A stretch of 64,000 bases of DNA from Pseudisothecium myosuroides (taxonomy: Eukaryota > Streptophyta > Bryopsida > Hypnales > Lembophyllaceae). The stretch lies in NCBI GenBank assembly GCA_951799445.1, contig OX637289.1, positions 186,001 through 250,000 of the forward strand. The letters are read 5' to 3'. The translations under genes were made by a program, and so were the position numbers. The notes under the pieces are model-generated. The model worked only from the letters and a program-made list of their open reading frames with translations, did no database searches and was not told the DNA's origin. Shown in pieces: positions 35,552 through 47,200 of this stretch. Each line of letters opens with the position of its first letter. Position 1 is the first letter of the stretch.

Positions 35552-37203
35552 TGAAATATAAATGCAAATGAGGTATCCATCAAGCAATGAAGATTGCACC
35601 AATAAATGGAACCAGTGCGGACATGTTAAAAAAATGCCATGAAGCAAAGCCTTTTGCATTTCTTCATACCTAGAGTTTTTTAATTTGCATCAATTTTTGG
35701 CGTTTGGACCTAAGGAGTGAAAGTTATAGAATTTTTTTAAATAAAAAACTGAATTAAATTATCTTTTATCTTGTAATGAACATAACTTTCACATCACATG
35801 TCGTAACGCCCTTGTACTATTTCATGCATAGAGCTTTCTATTTGTGCAAGTTTTTGTGGCGTTTGGACCTACAGTGTGAAAATTATGTATTTTTGTAAAT
35901 TAAAAAATCAAAGTAAAATTATCTTCTATTTTAGAAAAACATTATTTTTACATTGCATGTCCAAACGCCACAAACTTGCATTCCTTTGTACATAAAGCTT
36001 TCTATTCATATTCTATTCTATTCGTATGCAAACTCACCCTGCAATAAAACCCTTGCACTCCTTTGTGCATTACACATTTATTTTCAAATTTCAAATTAAA
36101 AAAGTTCTATTGCTTATATTTTGGTTGTAGCAACGGCACACTAGTATGTTTTTAAAATTATTTTCAGCGCATCTGTGTTTTTTTCCATGGCGTGGGGCAG
36201 TGGGATAAGCTCAAGTGTGTGGGGGAGCTCCTCAACCAATGCCAACCGCTAGGAAATTTGGGATCAGCCTGTGGCAATTTGCCACTTGGCCAGGTGGATG
36301 GCGGATGGCGTGGCGTTAAACTGGCGTGTGCGCTGGGTAGTTAGCAGAGCAGCCGACCGTTAAAGAAGTGACGACCGATAAGTATTTCAATACTTCACTT
36401 TATTCATTTTCTATATTCAACGTGACCTATCAGGAACATTGAAACAAATTTCAGCAATCTCATACTAATCTATTATCCTAAATACACCCCTTTCTCTTGT
36501 AGTGCACTCAATCTTAAAACACATTAAGAACTTTGTGATTAATAATTTCTAATTGTTCCAATGGTCATATTTATTTTTTATCATGATTAAAGTCCTTTGA
36601 AGTGTTGTTTTGATCATTTAGCTTCTCATTTATGTGAAATAATTAATGTCAAAACTTCAAAAAACAACTTCACTTACTCTTTGACTCTAAATCATAGGCA
36701 ATTCAAAAATTTCACTTTCTTCCTAGATAAAAAGTTTGTACTGCATTAACACAGACATATATACCCACATACATGTACCCATACACACACACACACAACA
36801 CCACACCACCCACCCCATATATATATATATACACACACACTACTTATATAAAAAACTACATGTCATTCAAATTCCAATATTCTTGAAAGAAATTCAAAAA
36901 TAGGGAGAAAATGTAAATTGGTTAATACAACATTACATCCATTAGAGTTTAAATTTTTCAATTCCATATCTAAATTCCTAATAATATAGTGTTTTGAAGC
37001 AAACCTTATCTCATTCTACTTACATTTTTTTAAAGTATAAATATAAATTTCTTTTGAGAATTTTTATATATACCCCAACTTTTTCTTCAATATATTCTAG
37101 AAAGCAACAAATTGCAGAATCTAAGGATTTTCTATAAGATGTTTGAAAGATGAAACCTAACCATTTGGGAAGAATTGAATATAATTTTTTATTGGAAATC
37201 CAA

Positions 37204-39904
37204 TAATTTTTTATTTTGAAGTTGTAAATATTGTGCTTTTGACTTGTAGGATTTGAGTTTGCAGGTCGTTGTTTTCTTTGGCCTAAGTACCTCGAGCATC
37301 ATAGCATGCCCATTTTAGACAACGTTTTCGTACCAGGTAGCGGAATGTTGGTAGTGTGACTATACAGTACATTATCTCCATTAATGCAATGTTACATTAC
37401 ATTTAAAGATTGAGCACATTTATGAGCGTTCAATTTTAGGGACTTGGGAGCTAATTATGAAAATCACCTTCAATTGGGTTTTGCTAGTGCTTGGACTTGC
37501 AGACAATTGGTTTAGGCATAAATTTTGGTGACACTACGTCACAAATTTGTTTATATTTCTTGTTTTTTGCATTTGATGATCATGCTATATTCATGTGAAT
37601 GAATTCAAAATTACAAACATAAAAGTTGTATATTGGGCAAAGTCGGATTTTATTTCAATTGAAAAGCAATTGTTGTTTGTACAAGTGATTTGAGATGATA
37701 CAAACTACAACTGTGGCTAATTGAGTAGAATTTGATTCATGTTATCTTTAAATTTTTTGAAAATTGAAAAGTTAAAAATTTGATCACATTTATACAAGTG
37801 GTATAATAAATGTCGAAAACCATAGAAAGCTGCCATTTCTACTACATTCACCCAAAAAAGCAAAAAAAACATTTTTTTAAGAATCTAGCCGTAGTATCTT
37901 GTACTTCACTTGTTTGAGATAATGTGGTAAAAATTTCATCAAATTTGACCATATGGAATGGAAGATATTAGCATTCAAGTTGGACAATTTTTTTGAAACT
38001 TTTTGCAAACTTTTTGAATCAATATTGATTGTATAAGTGTTAAAAAACAAATACATAGAAAGAATAATTTGTAATTATTTTTCATTTTCAAAAGAAAATA
38101 TGTACAATTGCTCCATAGAGAATGCATGGAAGGTGGTATCAAATTCAATGGAATGAAAAGTTGCTTTCAATTTGTAGCTTTCACTTTTTTTTTAATAGTT
38201 GCAGGTGAATGCGGGGATGGAGTCACTGCAATGAGAGAAGGATGGATTAAATAATAGATGCATTGGGTAAAGAATCCTTCTAAAACTAAGGACCTGATTT
38301 CAAAAAAGTGGAAAATACACGCAAAAAAGGTTCACACTGTTTAATGGATTTCATGTACAATGAAACGCATTTCACATTGTTTTTTTTCCCTCTTCAATGA
38401 CATTTTCTCTATATTGGCAAAGGAATGGAAATTACAGCGCAAACTTAACTTTTTCATCCATCCTTTCATTTCCTTGGTGAAAGGATGCAAAGGACCTGAC
38501 CTTCATATGTGTTTTTCATGCATGGTTAGTGTTTTACACCACCTCATGCTAATTTGCAGTACTTAAACAAAACCTCAAGCTGACGTGACATAGTCCTGTT
38601 GTTTGGGGCGTTTTGGAAAACGTCATTTTATTTTCCTAATGTTATGTGAAATATGGATGTCGGACATGACAGAAGGTCGGTTGTTTTCACCCACTCATCC
38701 ACATGTTTGCAGCAATATGGAAATGAATTCAACCTCCCATGACCGAAATCCTTCTTCTTAGCTTATGTTATAAAAAACAACCTTATTTCATGGTAAAGTC
38801 CAAAAAAACAGGGCCTCCTTCTAGTGCTATGAAGCAGAGGTAGAATCAGCAAGTTCCTTGTTTTAGGCTGAATCGGTCGTAGAATTGCAGACGAAGAACA
38901 AGGTCTTCACATCCTCACACCCTTGTTTCATATTTTGAGGGCCTCCATGAAATTAGGTATGAATTTTTGAAGTTAAAATGCAGTGGTCACTAAAAGTAAC
39001 CACCTCTTAAAATGTCCAAGTACATTACTAGTACATTGAAGAAAACAAGACATATCTTTGGTTCATGATTGCTTTTTGAGCATGGATGCTTTTTGAGCAA
39101 GGTACCTCGAACCAATTGAAAAAGCCTCAAGTCCTATTGTAGTCCTTGCTCCCTTTTTCAATGTGATCCTTGCATCTTTGCATCCTTGAAATTTTAAATA
39201 CTCCTTCAATATGATTGCCAGATTAAAGTGGGACCGTTTACATCTACTAGCCCCATTTGCATTCTAATACTTAGGATGTTGTTAAGGCTTTTGACTACAT
39301 GTTAGATATCTCTTTTTTCTTAAAAATATTTTGATCCAAGGTACATATGGAATGTTCCTTAACCCTTGAAGAATACTGAAGACCAAAAGTGTCCGATGGA
39401 TGACTTCATTGTTTAATTACTCTCAAAAATTTATCCAACAAATTGCATATGTATGTATTGCATATAGAAATGAAAAATAGAAAAAAAGAAAAATAATAAT
39501 TATAAAAATAAAAAATAAAAAATAAAAAATTCAATTTAAAAATTATAGAATACTTTTATGCCTTTTGCCAGGTGACATTTATCCAGTGCACTTCTATTTT
39601 GTTTGTTTGTAATATTAATTTTGTTTAATTTAACTATTATTTAAAATAATGATGGTCTCAAGGATGTGTGCTACCCCCTCTACCATCTCATCTAGGACAT
39701 CTTGCCTCCTTCTACAAGTTCAATAAATTGCATCAAAATTGGCCAAGGTGATTGGAAGCTGGGCATTAGAATTTTGGGGAGTTAAGTTGTCCCACCCTAT
39801 CCACTGAATGTGCACACCATGAACAACAAGTGCCAGCAAGGAGTCCTACAAAACAACCTTCATGACTCCAGCCATAGTGTGAAATAGCCCTTAGTTAGTA
39901 TAAT
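37204..39904. other. copy-2-specific AT-rich sequence
   Basis: No gene recognised. About 37,815-37,990 resembles the inner left part of the TTAA family (AAAGCTGCCATTTCTAC, CCGTAGTATCTTGTACTTC). A low-complexity AAAAATAAAAAAT tract lies at about 39,478-39,535. Confidence 0.5.
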
Positions 39905-41137
39905 ATGCAATAATAAACCTCTTTGAATCAATATTTATTCATAAAGCTTGAAGATGCAAAAATAATGTAGACCACCAACTTATGAACTTTCAACATATCT
40001 AATGTGGTTATATGGATTCCCAACGCTACATATTCAAGCGTATTGATCAATATGTTAGATTATACAAATGCTATATATATTTTGAGCTGTGCCTAGAGTA
40101 TGCTCTAGACTTCTTTAGAGCTAATTACTTGGGATTTTTTATTGCAAATATAAATGTAAGATTTGTAGAAAATGAGTTTTGCAAAAAACCAAAAATTCTT
40201 GTGTTTTCCCCCGAGGAAAATCCAACTTTCTTGGCCCACTTCAAATGAAGGATTTAGCATCATGCGTACACGCATGAGGGATGCGCACTTTGACCATTGA
40301 CCTTTTGCAATCCACCCAAACCACCCTGCCTATGGAATTTTAAGATGGCCGGAGCCGCCAAGAAAAAATCAATCTCCAATAGCGCTCGCGTCAAAGATTT
40401 GAAGGTGTGGAGCCTATAGATTTGGCAGTGACCCTAGTAGATTTCTTTTCTTTTCTTTTCTTTGTTTTTAACACAAGCCTGTTGAAGTACACGCCATAAA
40501 GTTCACATTTTTTATGTTGAACATTTGAATTGAGAGTCTAGGAAAAAAATTCAGGATATCAAAACTTAATTTTCACATATAAAAAAATTGTTAAGTAGAA
40601 GTAGGTCCAAGTTTGAACAAAACACTAAATTCTTAATAGCTCTAAGATGGAATTGAAAGACCATATTTCCAATGGTGGGATTGTTTTTAAAAACAAACTT
40701 GACCATGCCAAAAACATATTTCAAAGAATTTTAAATTTGCATCCAAAAATTATTTTATAAGTTGTTTTTTGGAGAAAATGCTTAGATTGCCCTAAAAACA
40801 AGATTATACATTACTTTCTCATTTTTAGTTTAAATAGAATGAACCAAAGCTTCAAACATAGACAAAAACATAATCTTTCAAGAAAAAATTAAAAATAAAA
40901 ATAAAAATAATTTTTTTCCTCTTTTTTTTTTGCTCAGTGAATTGCTTTTAAGACTTCAAATGGCAAAATTCTTGCTCCTAGGCACCAATTGAAAAAAAAC
41001 TATACCACTGGAAAGCTAATTTGATTCCCTATCTTCAAAGAAAATTTCAAAAAATCAAATCAAATCAAAATTTCAGGTTACACGTGCTTGCCTAAAATCC
41101 TAAGTGTCCTTTAAGGAGACTTTGGGATTGAGAGGTT
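39905..41137 (+). repeat. diverged mosaic third copy of parts of block A
   Basis: Pieces align, in order, with block A: about 39,905-40,080 with about 1,674-1,830; about 40,080-40,440 with about 3,500-3,850; and about 40,480-41,137 with the right part of the element at 5,820-6,467. Divergence is clearly larger than between A1 and A2, and long internal stretches are missing, so this is an older partial copy. Confidence 0.75.
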
Positions 41138-41259
41138 AGAATAGAGGTTCCATAACTACTGGCGAACAAAAACTCCTCATTTGCAGTTCTCACTTATTTC
41201 GGGAATGTTTGTGCTTGTTTGTTGTTGAGTTGAATGCTGTTGGATAGACTATTGTTAAT

Positions 41260-41826
41260 ATGGCATGCCTACCTAAAACCAAGTCTCAACTACGTAATTA
41301 TCTGAAAGGGGTTGATAGTGAAGTAGAGCGGACAAAGGGGAAGCTCCCTTTCTTTGGTGGAGATGACGTGAGGGCTCTGCTAGATAAAGCCAATGGTGAG
41401 GAGTTACATTGGACAAAGGCAACGAATAGGGAATTCCGGAAAATGGAATTATACTCTGGCGTTGCGTTTCTGGCAGAGATGGCTGAAAATGGTTACCACT
41501 TTAAGATTTGCAAACCTTTTCAAAATGAGTGGGATGACTGGCCTGAGGAGGACAATGTGTACTACTCCGACCAAGAAGTTAACTACCCATCAAATGTGGA
41601 TTCAGGGAGAGATTTGAGTTTGGGCTTTGAGAACCAGCTTGAGCAAGTGGGACAAGGTGGATTGCAGGAGGATGAGATCCAGAGCTCAAACATGGGCTCC
41701 CTCATAGATGATGACACCTCTTCTGATTCAGCACCTCAATTCATGTCCGGCATGGCATCCTTTTTCCAATTCAGCACAGACTTCCAATTCATCATAGACG
41801 GCGAAGCTGATTATAATGGACCATAG
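41260..41826 (+). CDS. hypothetical protein, 188 residues, acidic C-terminal half
   Basis: This is the longest uninterrupted frame in the window, and its base composition is clearly richer in G+C than its flanks. The start is ATG in the context AATATGGCATGCC. The N-terminal part (1-110) has mixed, protein-like composition with KATNREFRKMELYSGVAFL. Residues 115-188 are rich in Asp, Glu, Ser and Gln and look disordered. I recognise no domain, signal peptide or membrane segment. It follows the mosaic block A copy and precedes imperfect tandem repeats at 42,000-42,300. It may be a lineage-specific gene or an exon of one. Confidence 0.5.
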   Translation: MACLPKTKSQLRNYLKGVDSEVERTKGKLPFFGGDDVRALLDKANGEELHWTKATNREFRKMELYSGVAFLAEMAENGYHFKICKPFQNEWDDWPEEDNVYYSDQEVNYPSNVDSGRDLSLGFENQLEQVGQGGLQEDEIQSSNMGSLIDDDTSSDSAPQFMSGMASFFQFSTDFQFIIDGEADYNGP

Positions 41827-41999
41827 ATGTCCAAGCCTTAGTGTTCTTGCTACTTATGGTTTGGAGATTGCATTGTTTGGAAGTGGGATACTTAGTTCAG
41901 TGTCCATTTTGTTCATATAAGCCTTGCACTTGTTCTTGCCTTGTTCATGGCTACTACAACATCCATGGCTACTATAGCATATCTGTTCTTTTGGTTCAA

Positions 42000-42300
42000 G
42001 GTTCGGCATGACAAAGTTTTCTCATTGTGCAAACTTCAGATTTTGAACTACTGTAGTTTAAGAGTAGAAGACTTTACATTGTTTTGGTTTTAGGATCCGG
42101 CATGATGTAGTGCTCTCATTATGCAAACTTCCAATTTTGAACTATTGTAGCCATGAGAGCAAGCTTTACATTCTGTGTAGAAATGCCATTGGAATTTCTA
42201 TTGCACCAAATCTAAATTCAAATGACAACAGGCTTTATATTCTCTACAAGAATGCCACTGGATTTTCCACTGTGCCAAATATAAATTCAAATTGTTGTTT
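42000..42300 (+). repeat. imperfect tandem repeats downstream of the 188-codon frame
   Basis: Two diverged units contain CGGCATGA...CTCATT.TGCAAACTTC...TTTTGAACTA.TGTAG (about 42,003-42,085 and 42,098-42,170). Two more contain AATGCCA.TGGA.TTTC...CCAAAT.TAAATTCAAAT (about 42,180-42,225 and 42,250-42,295). They may form a 3' untranslated tail. No coding sense is evident. Confidence 0.55.
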
Positions 42301-42535
42301 AGACTAGGATGCTTTAACGTTCTCAATTAATTTACTTTTTCAATTGAAAAGACCCTCATGGGTGTCTAACCTGATGCTAATTGGGATGTGAGTGAATGAG
42401 CAACCAACCTTGCAACCCAAAAATTCCTTTGTAAAGTCAAGGAGCCATGTTTGCACCCTTAAACTGGGCAACATTCCAGCTCACTCACACAAGTTGGGTC
42501 ACAGGCTGGTCATTCCCACTTTAATTCAAATATTC

Positions 42536-42803
42536 AAAAAAATATTAAACAAAAAATAAAAAAATTTTGCCAAATTTTTTTTGCTGTCCAAACTGCCCAG
42601 TTACAAAAAAAAATAACATATTTGGCCATAACTTTTGACTACTATTTTTAAATGTGCTAAAATTTAGTGCATATGAAAGATACTCCTTGTGTTCACCTTT
42701 TATTAAAATTTTAGCTTAAAATATAGAAATCTCTAGTTACACATACCTGGCCAAAATTTCTATACAACCAAAAAATGCATGCTGGTCTTCTAGGGGTTAA
42801 ATA
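42536..42803 (+). mobile_element. right-end fragment of a TTAA-family element in copy 2
   Basis: Only the right third of the element at 14,295-15,235 is present, ending GGTCTTCTAGGGG-TTAA. The sequence to its left (with ...GGCTGGTCATTCCCAC) is unrelated to the element. The break marks the left edge of block C in copy 2. Confidence 0.7.
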
Positions 42804-42866
42804 TTAATTTGATAATTAGTTCTTTAAATTTCAAAACTCATACTCTAAAAATTAACCTATCATTTT

Positions 42867-43500
42867 AAAATTAAAATGTTAAATTATTCAATTAACTTCC
42901 TTTTTTAACAATCATTGGAAGAAGCCATGAACCCAAAAGCGCAAATTAACCACGTGGCATCCAATAGAGGTTTAATAAATAAACACCCTACCTTTATCCA
43001 GTAGAAAACGGCTTTAACATCCAACCCTGGTTTAATAAATTAAAGTCAGGGCCTTTATTTAAAGCCAATGCGGAGGCATTCTCCAACAATTCTTTTAAAA
43101 TTATAAAGTCTTTTACATTCACTTCAAATTGTCAAGCTTTTAAAGTTTTAAATATATAGTTTGGAATACAACAACTAGCATTCAAAATTAAAATGTTAAA
43201 TTATTCAATTAACTTTCTTTTTTAATAATCATTGGAAGAAGCCATGAACCCAAAAGCGCAAATTAACCACGTGGCATCCAATAGAGGTTTAATAAATAAA
43301 CACCCTACCTTTATCCAGTAGAAAACGGCTTTAACATCCAACCCTGGTTTAATAAATTAAAGTCAGGGCCTTTATTTAAAGCCAATGCGGAGGCATTCTC
43401 CAACAATTCTTTTAAAATTATAAAGTCTTTTACATTTACTTCAAATTGTCAAGCTTTTAAAGTTTTAAATATATAGTTTGGAATACAACAACTAGCCTAA
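42867..43500 (+). repeat. 317-bp tandem duplication private to copy 2
   Basis: Two head-to-tail units (about 42,867-43,183 and 43,184-43,500). The second unit matches copy 1 better than the first. Each unit carries a G-box (CCACGTGG), and the short palindrome GGCCTTTATTTAAAGCC occurs with one base offset. Copy 1 has a single unit (about 15,300-15,615). Confidence 0.88.
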
Positions 43501-43775
43501 ACCAAATTTGCATAATTGAGGTCAAGTCTTCTAAACAACAAGCAATATTTTGGATTTAGAAATTAAAAAAACTATTTACTAAGGTTAACTCACCAAATAC
43601 AAACAATCACAAATAATTACAAAGAAATCGAATGTGATGCTAAATCACTAAGATAGTACAACCTTTTTGGGAAGCACAAAAAAGTGTAAATATACACTGT
43701 TGTTACCAAATCACAAATACATAATTGATGAAATCAAATAAAAAAGCATTTCAAATATGAACAACTTACCTAATT

Positions 43776-43840
43776 CCAATGTTGTATAAATTCAACACAT
43801 AGGATGATGAAGTTTACACCTCCAAACACTTCACCTGCAC
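43776..43840 (-). other. copy-2 counterpart of the candidate leader exon
   Basis: This is the block C2 copy of the exon at 15,888-15,952, with the same acceptor and GTAAGTTG donor. No dioxygenase coding exon follows it in copy 2. If the exon is real, this would be an orphan promoter-proximal piece. Coordinates are approximate to a few bases. Confidence 0.3.
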
Positions 43841-44875
43841 CAAAGTAAGAAGATTTTATCAATATTACAATAACTTTGAAGTTAAAATCATAAACTTGAA
43901 TGGACTACAAAGGACCATCAATACAATCAAAGTCATCTTTAAAATTACATTGAAATTGCAATTTAATAAAAATGAATAATAACTTTTATATTTTCAATTT
44001 TACTCTTAACTTTAATTTGGTACTTTTTATGACTCATGTCATAACTTCCAAATTGCTAATACATTGTTAAATGCCATATTTTTTCCTCTTTTTATGTAAA
44101 CACAAATTTTTTTAGAATTTTTTTTTGTAACCATCATCCAAGATTGTGAGGAATTCATTCACTGTTCACAAAATTCAATTAAAAAATGTACTCAATATCA
44201 TACAACAAACAAACACTCAAGGTATTGGAATATTATGCCATCCACAATCCTTAGTACAAATATTGAAATTTTTTGTATAAACAGTATCAAGAATATACAA
44301 ATAGTTTACATTTCATGACGTAGGCATGTGTGAGATGTCACTTCCATCTACCTTTCGAGAAGTTTGGCCTGTCTAAATTCAATTTCAGCTCTCAAATGGG
44401 TGCATTGAGAACCTCTTACCTTAAGACTAAATGCAAAGCTGGCTAACAAAACTCAATGAAGTACTTTAATTTGGTGGCCACTAACCACGGTCATGGCCTT
44501 TTTGAACTAAGAATAATACAGTGAATAGCAAGCGGAATCTTCACACCAAGTCGTTCACAATCGTCTCCAAATTCACCGCAACTTATTGTTGTCCTGCACC
44601 ACAATAGTCTTGCCAACTTAAAATGACAAAATTTCATCAAGACAACTTGTTGCATCAACAATGTTTAATGAACACAACAAGCTTCAAAACTTGACTTCAA
44701 CAGAAACACAAAGTATCATGTATGACTGGCAATATCTTCTAATCCCATACACTGAAAGAAAGCTGCAACAGATATTGCAACTCATGAAAAGCAAGAAACC
44801 TAAACCACAACATCTCACATGAACAACCCCAATATCTAAGCTTACCCTCCCCAATTGAGTAAATCTCCAAGTATC

Positions 44876-45174
44876 GTAACGTATGATTGCAGATTGGATG
44901 ATCACCTCACTCCAAGGAATTTTCAATTGCGCTCGCGTAAACCTAGCGAAGCTTGCTTCCAAAAGGGACAATCGGCGGAGGTTTTATAATGACGGACTAA
45001 CCTAAAATGATGCGCTCAACACCAAAGGGGATGTATGTCTCATTGTCCATAGCTCTCTCCAAGAAAAAATTAGTTGTGTATACTCCAAACACTCAAAATT
45101 GACCACCTACCCCCTCGAGCAACTGCAGAGTAACATCCAACAAAACTCTCAGTAACGTATGATTGCAGATTGGA
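44876..45174. repeat. 276-bp indel between copies, bounded by 23-bp direct repeats
   Basis: A 23-bp sequence beginning GTAACGTATGATTGCAG occurs at 44,876-44,898 and again at 45,152-45,174. Copy 1 has a single instance and no intervening sequence. This fits deletion in copy 1 by recombination between the repeats, or an insertion in copy 2. Confidence 0.85.
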
Positions 45175-45273
45175 CGCAATGCAAATTAATGATACCAGCA
45201 ACACATAGAAGAAAACATTCCATCAGAGCAATACTAAGGCCTGAGATTCTCACCTCAGGACAGAAATGCGCAG

Positions 45274-45450
45274 CTAAATGAGGGCTAACATTCTTTGGGT
45301 TAACTCTTCATTCCATTCGACAGCCTCGTATTTGTGCAAGTTCGAACCTGCACCAAAGATGTTCAACAAGACGCGTTCAACTACTTTGACAACCAACTTA
45401 AACTTTTCTTCCAAAGGACTTGCATCAAACAGTATTGCACCTCTCCGCAT
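45274..45450 (-). CDS. 58-codon open frame, possible conserved coding exon (copy 2)
   Basis: Copy-2 counterpart of 17,116-17,292, still open over its full length. The AG of the possible upstream acceptor is changed to GG here (GCATGCGG), so if that acceptor is real, splicing would differ between copies. Confidence 0.38.
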   Translation of the reverse strand: MRRGAILFDASPLEEKFKLVVKVVERVLLNIFGAGSNLHKYEAVEWNEELTQRMLALI

Positions 45451-45541
45451 GCATCAGTATCTAAAAGCGAGCGGCACAAAAGAGGCCGATCTCAATCCTA
45501 TTCTAAAATTCTAAAATTTAAATTCTTTGGAATTTTTCAAA

Positions 45542-45865
45542 TCAGTTGCAGTCAATACCGTTTGGCTTTCTTGGGATCCACTTGATCCGAGCTTGTGCAC
45601 CCTTCAGGAGAGCCCTCCCCTTCCTCACTCCGCCCTTCAAACCTCTCGTAACTCCTTGCAATTAGGTCGTCATTGGAGTCGTCACTGTGGCTGTTGCTTT
45701 CGGAAGCAGTGGACTGATTCTCAAAGCTAGGAGTAGCACCACTAAAACTAGTACCACTACTACTACTACCACTCCAGTGAGCAGGAGTTTTTCAGGGGGC
45801 TCCGAATGGACCGTCACTTCTAGAATTCGGGGTAGCCAAGGTTACGTGCTTCTTGGCCTTCAGTA
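45542..45865 (-). pseudogene. bZIP-like gene fragment (region before the basic domain), broken
   Basis: Read on the minus strand, one frame gives a Ser-rich stretch with GTSFSGATPSFENQ, an acidic stretch SHSDDSNDDL, then GCTSSDQVDPKKAKR. The frame runs into a possible donor (AAACG/GTATTG). A DPK(K/R)AKR sequence at an exon end is typical of plant bZIP factors just before ILANRQSA in the basic region. No basic-region or leucine-zipper exon was found nearby. A TGA interrupts the frame at about residue 27 of the visible part, so this is probably a dead fragment. In copy 1 only the last few codons (PKKAKR) remain before homology ends at 17,419. Confidence 0.5.
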
Positions 45866-46819
45866 CAAGCTCTTGGGACCCAGGTTTGGGGACACACACT
45901 CGGGTGTAAGATGTTGCCGCCAAGGTTTCGTGTCTGGGTTGCTGTGTTTGGAAAAACTTGCTTTCACGAAGCCTGGCGAAATGTTCTCTGTCAATCCAGG
46001 GAACGACGCCGATGGTTCAGAAATGGCAACAAGAACATTCCATGAAAAAGATTCCGCTAAAATATAGTATTTCATGTACACAACGATTAGGTGAGAGTAT
46101 GATAACAAAACCAAATATGCTCTAGATAACAGGCGGTTGTAGAAAGAGCTTTGAAATCATTTTCAAGCCGTTTTGGCAATACACCAGCATTGACAAATGG
46201 GCACCTGACTTCCATCACCACTACATAAGCATAAACTCCAAAACCGTTTCAAAACTCTACTTGCGGCAGAAAATGCTTGCAAACCTTCCTCCACAAGCTC
46301 ACTGCAGGAGTACCCGCGACACGGGTGTCGATCTTCACTCCTTCGACGCGTGCTCGCTCCTCAGACACTCCGATGAGTGATTGCATCTACAAATCGAGCA
46401 ATTCTGACGGAGGCTCTATCCAACGGCGTCGACGCTAAGAAGTAAATTACAATCAAGCCAGTGGATCCTGCAATTGCTAGAGTTTGTCCTGTTCTGTTGA
46501 ACAAGATATACAGTATAAGTTATTATACCTCACACTAAAGTCGGTCTCTGAACTTGTTTTGAAAGGCTGTAGAACGCCATAAACTCTCAATTCAAGTCGA
46601 CAAGGTACAGTCTAATGAAAAGAATTACTCCTTGATGGGCACGAAGAAAACTAAGCAGACCACAAAGAAATCGGAATAATCTGCCATCAAATAATACGAA
46701 AACGATCCTGGCTGCTGAACGTGGTATGAAATTCATCTAAACGTTCACAAATTCTTGCATTGGAATAAGCAGTGAACCATTCTAACTCACCCACCACCCC
46801 GAACGCCAGTCTTTGCTCG

Positions 46820-47200
46820 GATGTGGAGCTTGAGCGCTACTTCGCCGTGACAGTGGCGCCTCACCCGTGGTACCGACTCATCTGTGTGAATGGTGTGCCA
46901 GCCGGCGCCATTTAGCTCACCATGGGAGTGAATGCCCACGCTGTCCGTGGCAATTTGAGCTACATATTGGCGAAGGAGTTTTGAGGCAAGGGGATCGCCA
47001 CGCAGGCAACGAAAGTGGCTGTGCAAGCGGGCTTCCAAGAGTTCGGGCTGGCGCGCATCCAGGCTTACACGATGACCACCAACATCGGGTCGCAACGGGT
47101 TCTGGAGAAATGCGGGTTTTAGCGCGAGGGGATGCTACGGAACTTTCTGAAAAGGACGCATTTGAGGAGCTTGACGCGCCGTCTTCTTTTACAACACTGA
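46820..47200 (+). pseudogene. GNAT (RimJ/RimL-type) N-acetyltransferase pseudogene
   Basis: One plus-strand frame reads as the central and C-terminal part of a plant GNAT acetyltransferase: APHPWYRLICVNG, then AHAVRGNLSYILAKEF, then GKGIATQATKVAVQ (acetyl-CoA-binding loop), then NIGSQRVLEKCGF and REGMLRNF. It is broken by three in-frame stops: TAG at 46,913, TGA at 46,982 (where relatives have Trp before GKG) and TAG at 47,120 (where relatives have a residue before REG). A probable frameshift follows near 47,150. The N-terminal third is missing. There are no introns, but plant members are often intronless, so a processed origin is not proven. Confidence 0.82.

Larger units (their letters stand above)
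29259..37203 (+). repeat. duplicated block A, copy 2
   Basis: Direct copy of 175-8,108. Its left edge is the tandem-duplication junction. Homology stops at ...AAATCCAA, after which copy 1 continues with GCATCATG and copy 2 with TAATTTTT. Confidence 0.95.
42536..45577 (+). repeat. duplicated block C, copy 2
   Basis: Direct copy of 14,970-17,419, longer because of a 317-bp tandem duplication (42,867-43,500) and a 276-bp extra segment (44,899-45,174). Confidence 0.93.
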
